A model generated the notes under the pieces. It was not told the origin of the DNA. It searched no databases and saw only the letters and a list, made by a program, of their open reading frames with translations. DNA of 64,000 nucleotides, from positions 1-64,000 of the forward strand of contig NZ_WXEX01000008.1 in the NCBI RefSeq assembly GCF_009877435.1, in the 5' to 3' direction. Source of the stretch: Heliomicrobium gestii. Lineage in GTDB: Bacteria > Bacillota > Desulfitobacteriia > Heliobacteriales > Heliobacteriaceae. A program made the position numbers and the translations under genes. Numbering within the stretch: the first letter of the stretch is position 1; every line of letters begins with the position of its first letter. Of the stretch, positions 57,540-64,000 are shown one piece after another.

Positions 57540-58868
57540 TTATCGTTTCAAGTTAACCAGTTCTTCAAGCATACTGTCAGAAACGGTAATGATCCGGCTG
57601 TTGGCCTGGAATCCGCGCTGGGTCGTGATCATGTCGGTAAATTCCTGGGATAGGTCGACGTTGGACATCTCCAATGCGCCTGGGGTGATGGCGCCACGGC
57701 TGCCCACGGCCGGTTGGCCTGTGTTCGGTTCGCCGGAGTTGTTGGACCTCATATAGAGGTTGGAACCAGCCTTTATCAATCCGGCAGGGTTGGAGAAGGT
57801 CGTCACACAAACCTGGGCCAGCGCCAGGCTCTTGCCGTTCGAAAAGGTGCCTGTCAACACGCCAGCTGAATCGATGGCATAGGTCTTTAAGGCGCCATCG
57901 GCGTATCCGTTCTGGCTCAGTTTGTCGACCGTCGTATCGGAAGAGAATTGGGTGATAGAGTGAAGATCGAGGTAGAACGCGGAATTGTTTGACGTTGAAG
58001 GGAACGTAAAGCCAGCGGAGTAAGAACCTGTCGGCATCGCTGTCATTTTATTGACGCCCAAGCCGGGGAAACTGAAATCAGTGGCATTGGTCACATCAAA
58101 ACGCTTGAACATGCCGTTGCTGCTGAAGTAAATTTCACCCTGAATAAAGCCTGTAGCCGTTGTAATCTTGTGTGTGGTCGGATCTTCTGTAGTAATACGC
58201 GCCGACACAATCCAGTGGTTTTCGTCACCGGCCTTGCTGACATTTTTCATGGTCAACAACAGGTTGTGCTTACCGCCTTTGGAATCGAAGATCTCGATCG
58301 ATTTCTGGATCGGCAGGGAACTGGCCTGCAGGCTGTTCAGGTTTTTGTTGAAGGAAACCCGGTTCGTCGCCAAGGCCGGCATCTGCAATTTATCTTTGAT
58401 GTTGATTTCAGTGGGGCTTTTGCTGGGGTCAATATTTCCTGAGGCATCGGCCATGTACCCCATGACCTTCATGCCGTTGTCGGTGCGGTAGAAGTTGTAC
58501 TCCGTATCTAAATCGAAGTTGCCCGCACGTGTGTAGTACTGAGTACCGCCGTCGTTGAGCAGGAAGAAACCGTCACCGTCAACAGCTAGGTCGGAGTTCT
58601 TGCCCGTTCCCTGAACGCTGGTCGGTGTGAAGACCGTCTCCATCGTGGCGATGTTCATACCCAGACCGACTTGCATCGGGTTGGTGCCGCCCCGTCCGCC
58701 TTGAGGGGCGGCGGCGCCGCGAGTGGTCTGGTTCAGGGCGTCGGCAAAGGTGACGCGGCTTTTCTTAAAGCCGATCGTGTTGACGTTGGCGATGTTGTTG
58801 CCGATGACATCCATCCGCGTCTGGTGGTTGCGCAGCGCGGTGACCCCGGAGAAAAGGGATCTCATCAT
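57540..58868 (-). CDS. flgE: Flagellar hook protein FlgE
   Basis: 442 residues: N-terminal rod/hook signature LFSGVTALRNHQTRMDVIGN with NIANVNTIGFKKSR, variable central D2 part, and C-terminal EMSNVDLSQEFTDMITTQRG with FQANSRIITVSDSMLEELV. The main hook subunit; length fits FlgE rather than the shorter FlgF/FlgG rod proteins. Confidence 0.95.
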   Translation of the reverse strand: MMRSLFSGVTALRNHQTRMDVIGNNIANVNTIGFKKSRVTFADALNQTTRGAAAPQGGRGGTNPMQVGLGMNIATMETVFTPTSVQGTGKNSDLAVDGDGFFLLNDGGTQYYTRAGNFDLDTEYNFYRTDNGMKVMGYMADASGNIDPSKSPTEINIKDKLQMPALATNRVSFNKNLNSLQASSLPIQKSIEIFDSKGGKHNLLLTMKNVSKAGDENHWIVSARITTEDPTTHKITTATGFIQGEIYFSSNGMFKRFDVTNATDFSFPGLGVNKMTAMPTGSYSAGFTFPSTSNNSAFYLDLHSITQFSSDTTVDKLSQNGYADGALKTYAIDSAGVLTGTFSNGKSLALAQVCVTTFSNPAGLIKAGSNLYMRSNNSGEPNTGQPAVGSRGAITPGALEMSNVDLSQEFTDMITTQRGFQANSRIITVSDSMLEELVNLKR

Positions 58869-58952
58869 GGGGTAAACGACCTCCTAACATGTTAGAACGG
58901 ATGACTGCCTCAATCGTTCAGCAGCCTGGGCTTCCTCCTGGAGGTCCAGCCC

Positions 58953-59336
58953 TTATTCCGTAATGACGACAGCACTGTCAATGTTTGTAAAAACATTGTC
59001 CCTCATCGCGTTTCCGTCGACAGCAGTGATGACAGTGCGGTTCTTCACCGATACGACAAGCGCCAGATCCTTCATCAGAATCAGTGATTCTTTCGACCCT
59101 TTGCGTCCTGCCTTGTCGATGGCCTCGTTCAGCTTGCTAAGTTCGGTCTCGCCGAGGGAGATATTGCGTTGAGCCAGCCGTTGCAAGGCGTGGGAGGAGA
59201 ACTTGAGTGTTTTTTGATCAAGGATCTTTTGAAAGGAATCGCCAGAGGTTTGGCCGGCCGGCTGGGAGATTGATCCCGATGAGGGTTTGCTAACGCCGGG
59301 GATCAGTGGCTGCGGATAGAGGATGCGGTTATCCAA
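58953..59336 (-). CDS. Flagellar operon protein, TIGR02530 family
   Basis: 127 residues. LKFSSHALQRLAQRNISLGE and NAMRDNVFTNIDSAVVI match the TIGR02530 flagellar operon protein found between flgD and flgE in Firmicutes. TTG 59336 has GGAGGTG 6 nt upstream. Role not established. Confidence 0.88.
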   Translation of the reverse strand: MDNRILYPQPLIPGVSKPSSGSISQPAGQTSGDSFQKILDQKTLKFSSHALQRLAQRNISLGETELSKLNEAIDKAGRKGSKESLILMKDLALVVSVKNRTVITAVDGNAMRDNVFTNIDSAVVITE

Positions 59337-59368
59337 GGCCGCCACCTCCCTCCTTGTCTTCAAATGTC

Positions 59369-59938
59369 TTAACTGGCTTGCGCCACTTTGGTGATCTCAT
59401 TCAGGAGAACTTCCCTTGTTTTCTTTTGGCCGTCCACATCATACTGGACCTGAAGCGCCGCTACGCCGTTTTTGATGGTGACACCAGTCACTTGACCGGC
59501 AACATTTTCCGTGACAATGTCACCGTCCTGGTCTTTCACCACATTTCCTTTATCATCCAACTTAGCGACTTGCGCCTCCAACTGTTTGCCCACAAAGCTG
59601 ACCGCTGACACGATCATGTTATCGCCCTGCATCTGCTGCTGAACGGCAAGGAAACTACCGAGGGCTTTGGTTAAACCGCCCATGACGTTTTCCTGGGTTG
59701 TTTGGAATTTTTCAAAACCATCGGAAATGTTCTTCATCTGCTCCAGCGAGGAAAACTGCGCCATCTGGCCGATGAATTCTTTATCTTCCATCGGTTGCAT
59801 CGGATCCTGAAAGCGAAGCTGCGTCACGAGCAGTTTCAGAAAATCATCTTTACCGAGTTCGCTGTTGCTCTTTTTTGTCGCCGTCGTCCCAGTAGGATCC
59901 ATGTAGACACTGCCCACATTCTCAATCGTACCTGCCAT
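59369..59938 (-). CDS. flgD: Hook cap protein FlgD
   Basis: 189 residues. [20 protein letters not shown] with [20 protein letters not shown] is the FlgD signature. Caps the growing hook. ATG 59938 has GGGGGAT upstream. The C terminus is short, with a few beta strands. Confidence 0.95.
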   Translation of the reverse strand: MAGTIENVGSVYMDPTGTTATKKSNSELGKDDFLKLLVTQLRFQDPMQPMEDKEFIGQMAQFSSLEQMKNISDGFEKFQTTQENVMGGLTKALGSFLAVQQQMQGDNMIVSAVSFVGKQLEAQVAKLDDKGNVVKDQDGDIVTENVAGQVTGVTIKNGVAALQVQYDVDGQKKTREVLLNEITKVAQAS

Positions 59939-59962
59939 GCCTATCCCCCTTTTCGATTGCAC

Positions 59963-61651
59963 TTACGCCAAAAACTCTACCGTTGTGTCCTCTCGGTAGT
60001 AACTACGTGCCGCTACAGCATCAACAGCGCCGCTGCCGTTTATGGACGCTGATTCGTCGGACTGCCCACTTTTCTGGCTTCCCCATCTCCCAGCGGAGGA
60101 TTGCTGAGAATCGCCGGCGCTGTGACGAGAATCGGTACCCTGCTGGCCTACACCGACCTCTACCCGATCAAATCGCAACCCCTGTTCCTCCAAGGACTGT
60201 TTCAGTTGATTCAGGTTGGATTCGATCATCTGTCTGACCTGCGGGTTTTCAGCGGCGATGCGGACAGAGACGATGCCGTTTTCAACGGAAAGGTTGAGAT
60301 TCACTTTACCGAGGAACTCTGGTTTCAATTGGATCCGCAGTTCGCTCGCATCGGCCTTCTTGAGCAGTTCGCTGTTGGCCACGATCTGGCGAAAAACCTC
60401 GGTGCGCATAACATTGGAGGCTTCTCTGCTCAAGGCTGGTTTCGTCGCAGCGGAAACCGTATCTGCCGCAGATGTCGTCGTCCGGCTGTTGCCGCCCTGC
60501 GCTTCATTGAGGCGAAAGGGGGACTCTTCGCCGGCTTGGACGCCTTTGGCGGTCGCTTGCGTAAAAGTCGTTGGATTCTGACCGCCGGCCATCCAACCGG
60601 TTGCGTTTTCTCCACTCCCTTGAGGGGTGGCTGCGCCTGAACCTTCCGTCACTCTTTGCACAAGGGCCGGTTGACCATCTGAAAGGGGTTCTGTCGCCGT
60701 AACCGACTGACCGGCTGTCGTTTCGACAGTTTCCTTGCGCATCCCAGCCAAGAGGGTCAGTTGGCTCGGCGAAACCGGCAAGAGGGGGGCTGCATTCTTC
60801 GTTTCTGATGCCGCACTCGTTGTCTCCGTGACAACAGTGGACGGCAAGAGCGGTGTTGCCGGTTGTTCCTGCGGTTGATGAGTTTGTTCTGGCATGGCCG
60901 TTGGCAACGGGCCCGCAAGGACCTTGATCGTTTGTTCCCCTTTGGCGTCAGCCTTCACATCGCCGTTAGCCGGTTGTTGGGGAACTGCTCCGGCAAGAAC
61001 CGGGGATAGGGGCTCACTTTTTTTCTCTCCCTCCGCAGAAGCAGGGGCAACAGCTGCAGAACCTGCAGTCTCTTCTACGTCAGGGCTTGTTTGAAAGGAC
61101 ACTGCGACAAGGGGGGTTGCCAGAGGGGACACCGCATCGCTGGCGTCTTCCTTTTGAGCCGTCTCCTCCGCATCTTCGCTCTGGTCTGGAGCGGGAGATG
61201 ACGTTTCAAGCTCTTGTGGTTGAGTTTCCGACTTGCTCGCTTGCGACGAATCCCCATCGCTATTTGTCCGTTCCGGTTGATTTCTTACTTCCTGATTTTC
61301 CTGACGATCATCGCCCCGCTCGTCCTCGCGGCTGATCGAGGGCCCTTTGGCGCTTTTTTCAGAAAGCCGACTTTCTCGGGTCGCCGTCAATAGGGCAGGC
61401 TTCTCTGGTCGCTCAGAATCACGGTGACGTTCGGCACTCCGTTGGACGCTGCCGGACGGCAATTGACGCGCACTCGCTTGGTTCGTCTGCGGCTGTGGAA
61501 AATAAGCGAGGCTGTCGTGTAAGTAACCGGAAAAACCTTTTCCCAGTTGGCCTGTGCCCGTTGCTCCCCCTTTTGTCCCCTTTCCAGTCCCAAGGGAAGG
61601 CGCCGAGGTAGGGGGCGAGGTCAAGCCATTTAAAATCGAAAGGTCTGCCAT
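59963..61651 (-). CDS. fliK: Hook-length control protein FliK
   Basis: 562 residues. Long low-complexity Ser/Thr/Ala/Pro/Glu-rich body, then the conserved C-terminal Flg_hook domain ([40 protein letters not shown]). Measures hook length and triggers the FlhB switch. AGGAGGTGA before the ATG. Confidence 0.93.
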   Translation of the reverse strand: MADLSILNGLTSPPTSAPSLGTGKGTKGGATGTGQLGKGFSGYLHDSLAYFPQPQTNQASARQLPSGSVQRSAERHRDSERPEKPALLTATRESRLSEKSAKGPSISREDERGDDRQENQEVRNQPERTNSDGDSSQASKSETQPQELETSSPAPDQSEDAEETAQKEDASDAVSPLATPLVAVSFQTSPDVEETAGSAAVAPASAEGEKKSEPLSPVLAGAVPQQPANGDVKADAKGEQTIKVLAGPLPTAMPEQTHQPQEQPATPLLPSTVVTETTSAASETKNAAPLLPVSPSQLTLLAGMRKETVETTAGQSVTATEPLSDGQPALVQRVTEGSGAATPQGSGENATGWMAGGQNPTTFTQATAKGVQAGEESPFRLNEAQGGNSRTTTSAADTVSAATKPALSREASNVMRTEVFRQIVANSELLKKADASELRIQLKPEFLGKVNLNLSVENGIVSVRIAAENPQVRQMIESNLNQLKQSLEEQGLRFDRVEVGVGQQGTDSRHSAGDSQQSSAGRWGSQKSGQSDESASINGSGAVDAVAARSYYREDTTVEFLA

Positions 61652-61678
61652 TGATTCACCTCCTGAAATAAACGATGG

Positions 61679-61702
61679 TCACTGACAGAGCGCTTTCTCC
61701 AT
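61679..61702 (-). CDS. Possible 7-residue leader upstream of fliK
   Basis: ATG at 61702 follows AAAGGAGG with a good spacing and encodes MEKALCQ before a stop, 27 nt before the fliK ATG. May be a leader or the remnant of a lost gene in the 147-nt gap between the MotE-like gene and fliK. Confidence 0.35.
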   Translation of the reverse strand: MEKALCQ

Positions 61703-61798
61703 GGCATCCCTCCTTTCGGCAGAGCCGACCTGATTCTCAGGAATGTCTTCAACCCTTATCCGAGATGATTTGTTGCCATCACGCTATTTGGTGGCCAA

Positions 61799-62656
61799 TT
61801 ATCCCGCATTCCCCATTAAATTCACAAGCCGGGCGGCCCGTGTCGGATTGGTATAGGTTAAGGATGATAAGACCTTACCGGCTGCATCCTGGCTCATCTC
61901 CCGCAAAATGGAGGCGATCGCCTCATCGGGAAGCTGTTCCATCAGCATGGCTGCGTCATCGGCCTTCATGGCCGCGATCGTTTTGGCCAGGTTTTGATAG
62001 TTGCTTTTGGTGAGTTCACTCTTCTTCAAGGCAGTATCGGCCTTTTCCCGCGCCGCCACATCACCATTGCCCGATGCCAACCGGGCGGCTCGCGCCGGAT
62101 CGAGAGCGGCGGTTATTTTGGCTGCCTTGTCAACATCCATGCCGTTGAGGAGCTTATTCACTGTGTCATCAGGCAGATTTTCCATGATCTTGGCTGCATT
62201 CGCCGGTTTCATCACCGAAAGGCGTTCGGCCAGCTTCTCCAAATCGGCCTGGGCCTGCTTTTCCTTCTCGGTCTGTTCCTTCATGGCGGCCAATTGCTTT
62301 TCCAGTTCCGCTTTCTGTTGTTTCAAAGCGTCATCCTGGGGAGCGGCAACCGGTGTCGCCGTCGCCGCCGATTGCATCTCGGTCAGTTTGGCGTCAAGGG
62401 CTTCTTTTTCCGCTTGCAGTTGAGCGATCCGGTGCTCTTCCAGCGTCTGTTGGGACCCCTCTGAGGCGGGATCCTTCTGTGGGAAGAGAGAACCGACGAC
62501 GGGCAGACTGCGCAGTTGCGGCGAAAGGTCGACCAGGCCAGTCACCTGAGCGGCGGCAAGCCCGGCCAACATGACGACCGGCAGGGCCATCAGTAAAAAG
62601 AGCGTCATCATGGACATCCCCTTTTTTTCACCCTGCGCTGCTTCTGTGTCAGCCAT
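61799..62656 (-). CDS. MotE/YlxF-like protein with tandem MgtE-N repeats
   Basis: 285 residues: N-terminal membrane helix, a coiled coil (residues about 75-145) and two MgtE_N-type units, MKPANAAKIMENLPDDTVNK and MKADDAAMLMEQLPDEAIAS, each ending in ARAARL-like. Bacillus ylxF lies between fliJ and fliK too. Likely a stator or export accessory. Confidence 0.85.
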   Translation of the reverse strand: MADTEAAQGEKKGMSMMTLFLLMALPVVMLAGLAAAQVTGLVDLSPQLRSLPVVGSLFPQKDPASEGSQQTLEEHRIAQLQAEKEALDAKLTEMQSAATATPVAAPQDDALKQQKAELEKQLAAMKEQTEKEKQAQADLEKLAERLSVMKPANAAKIMENLPDDTVNKLLNGMDVDKAAKITAALDPARAARLASGNGDVAAREKADTALKKSELTKSNYQNLAKTIAAMKADDAAMLMEQLPDEAIASILREMSQDAAGKVLSSLTYTNPTRAARLVNLMGNAG

Positions 62657-62667
62657 CTCCTTCCCCC

Positions 62668-63123
62668 CTATTCCGTATATTGGTGATTGCCGATAAACCG
62701 ATTGAGGGCCATCTCATCCAACAGCTTTTGTTCTTCTCTTAATAATGTCTTCTTGTAATCGGCAAGATGTTTTTCCTTTAAACGCTCCATCACCTTGCGG
62801 TCACGCATCATCTCCAGCAGGCGCTGCCGGATCTCCTCCAGTTTGCTCTGCTCCCGCTGCAGTTCTGTCTCCTGCCGAGCCTCAAGTTCCTTTAAGCGAA
62901 GCCAATAGTGGTTGAAAAGTCGTCGTTCCTCTACGTCAAAGGGCATTCCGGCATGGGGTCGGATATTGTCCACCGCATCAGCCATTGTATTGCGCAAGCG
63001 AGCCAATTCCGCCTCTTTTTCTCGAACCGCCTCTTGCTGGCGTTGAAGTTCTCCCTTTAGGGCGTCTTCCTGCCGCAGTTTCAGATCAAGGGCCGTTTGC
63101 AGTTTAAACCGAAATGGTTTCAT
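62668..63123 (-). CDS. fliJ: Flagellar export chaperone FliJ
   Basis: 151 residues, almost entirely coiled coil, start [20 protein letters not shown]. The stalk-like partner of the FliI ATPase. Overlaps fliI by 4 nt. Confidence 0.93.
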   Translation of the reverse strand: MKPFRFKLQTALDLKLRQEDALKGELQRQQEAVREKEAELARLRNTMADAVDNIRPHAGMPFDVEERRLFNHYWLRLKELEARQETELQREQSKLEEIRQRLLEMMRDRKVMERLKEKHLADYKKTLLREEQKLLDEMALNRFIGNHQYTE

Positions 63124-64000
63124 GCCGCAAAGATATCCTGCAATATACGAATCGTCCGGTCAAAGGGAATGGTCTCAAAAATGTCCTGACGCAAAAATTC
63201 CCGGCAGGCGTCGATTTTCTTCAGGGAATGGTCAATCTGGGGGTTGGCGCCCTTTTGGTAAGCGCCAATGTCAATGAGATCCTTCGCTTCACGGTACGTG
63301 GCCAGCACACTGCGCAATTGCGCCGCCGCATCGCGATGTTCCTTCTGCACCAGTTCAATCATGACCCGGCTGACACTGCTCAGGATATCGATGGCGGGAT
63401 AATGGTTCTGGGAGGCCAAATCTCGGGAGAGAACGATGTGTCCATCCAGGATGCCTCGAACGGCGTCGGCAATCGGTTCATTCATGTCATCACCATCGAC
63501 CAACACCGTATACAAACCGGTAATGGTGCCTTTATCAGAGGTGCCGGAGCGTTCCAGCGGCTTGGGCAACATGGCAAACACCGATGGGGTGTAGCCTCGC
63601 GTGGCCGGCGGCTCACCGACGGCTAGCCCCACTTCCCGCTGGGCCATGGCAAAACGAGTCACCGAATCCATCATCAAAATGACGTCTTTCCCGAGGTCTC
63701 GAAAAAACTCGGCGATGGCGGTCGCCACAAATGCGCCTTTCAGCCGGACCAGCGCAGGCTGGTCTGACGTCGCCACGACGACAACCGAGCGGGCCAGGCC
63801 TTCTGGGCCCAGATCTTTTTCGATAAATTCACGGACTTCACGACCACGCTCACCGATGAGGCCGATGACGTTGATGTCCGCCGTCGTGTTGCGGGCGATC
63901 ATGCCCAACAAGGTGCTCTTGCCAACACCGGAGCCAGCAAAAATCCCAAGTCGTTGGCCCCGCCCGCAGGTTAACAGGCCATCAATGGCCTTGACGCCCA
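63120..64000 (-). CDS. fliI: Flagellum-specific ATPase FliI (5' part outside window)
   Basis: Partial: the frame runs off the right edge. The visible part begins in [20 protein letters not shown], with Walker [12 protein letters not shown], then [17 protein letters not shown], the Walker B strand [20 protein letters not shown] and the C-terminal helical domain. Energises flagellar export; about 293 of the usual 440 residues are present. First visible gene of the operon. Confidence 0.97.
   Translation of the reverse strand, partial: GVKAIDGLLTCGRGQRLGIFAGSGVGKSTLLGMIARNTTADINVIGLIGERGREVREFIEKDLGPEGLARSVVVVATSDQPALVRLKGAFVATAIAEFFRDLGKDVILMMDSVTRFAMAQREVGLAVGEPPATRGYTPSVFAMLPKPLERSGTSDKGTITGLYTVLVDGDDMNEPIADAVRGILDGHIVLSRDLASQNHYPAIDILSSVSRVMIELVQKEHRDAAAQLRSVLATYREAKDLIDIGAYQKGANPQIDHSLKKIDACREFLRQDIFETIPFDRTIRILQDIFAA

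Overview
The window reads as a chromosomal segment of a moderately GC-rich Clostridia-type Firmicute. The gene order runs, in the direction of transcription (right to left), from a flagellar/chemotaxis operon ending in sigD, through rpsB-tsf-pyrH-frr-uppS-cdsA-dxr-rseP-ispG-proS, to a Gram-positive-type polC. This is the Bacillus/Clostridium chromosomal arrangement with some insertions. Strong Shine-Dalgarno sites, frequent TTG and GTG starts and the protein flavour make me suspect a heliobacterium (Heliobacteriaceae). That is recognition rather than proof: no photosynthesis gene lies in the window.

Layout. (1) 1-240: tRNA-Ser(GCU) and tRNA-Asp(GUC) behind a near-consensus promoter. (2) 327-8020: a fused dolichol/phytol-kinase-like plus DUF92 membrane protein, a chemoreceptor, a small eight-cysteine protein, a lipoprotein, a MocR-type regulator and a divergent EamA exporter. 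(3) 8137-14631: potABCD, an RMD1/DUF155-like membrane protein and an EAL-HDOD protein on the plus strand. (4) 14722-17754: an accessory patch, AT-richer in part, with an AAA ATPase overlapping a putative PD-(D/E)XK nuclease, a 52-residue acidic protein, a CBO0543-like membrane protein and an exported copper-amine-oxidase-N-domain protein. (5) 17961-25507: PolC without its usual exonuclease domain, an MGDG-synthase-type glycosyltransferase, a PIN-PhoH protein and a family 2 glycosyltransferase. (6) 25584-36773: the translation / isoprenoid / phospholipid housekeeping run. (7) 36937-64000: the flagellar and chemotaxis run, from a SwrB-position gene back to a partial fliI cut by the window edge.

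How the parts work together. The right half is one long motility cluster. It covers export gate (FliOPQR, FlhAB), export ATPase set (FliI, FliJ), hook assembly (FlgD, FliK, FlgE), switch (FliM, FliY), stator accessory (FliL), placement GTPase and ATPase (FlhF, FlhG), chemotaxis core (CheA, CheW, CheB, CheD, CheY) and the sigma factor SigD. The centre couples ribosome biogenesis and recycling (S2, EF-Ts, Frr) to UMP kinase, undecaprenyl-PP synthesis, CDP-DAG synthesis and the MEP pathway (Dxr, IspG). Only the EamA and EAL-HDOD genes are on the plus strand.

The best candidates for something not well described are the ATPase-nuclease pair at 14722-16241, the two-domain prenol-kinase-like fusion at 327-1847, and the exonuclease-less PolC. 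Small translated leaders upstream of phoH and fliK, and the eight-cysteine protein, are secondary. All functional statements come from reading motifs; no database search was run.
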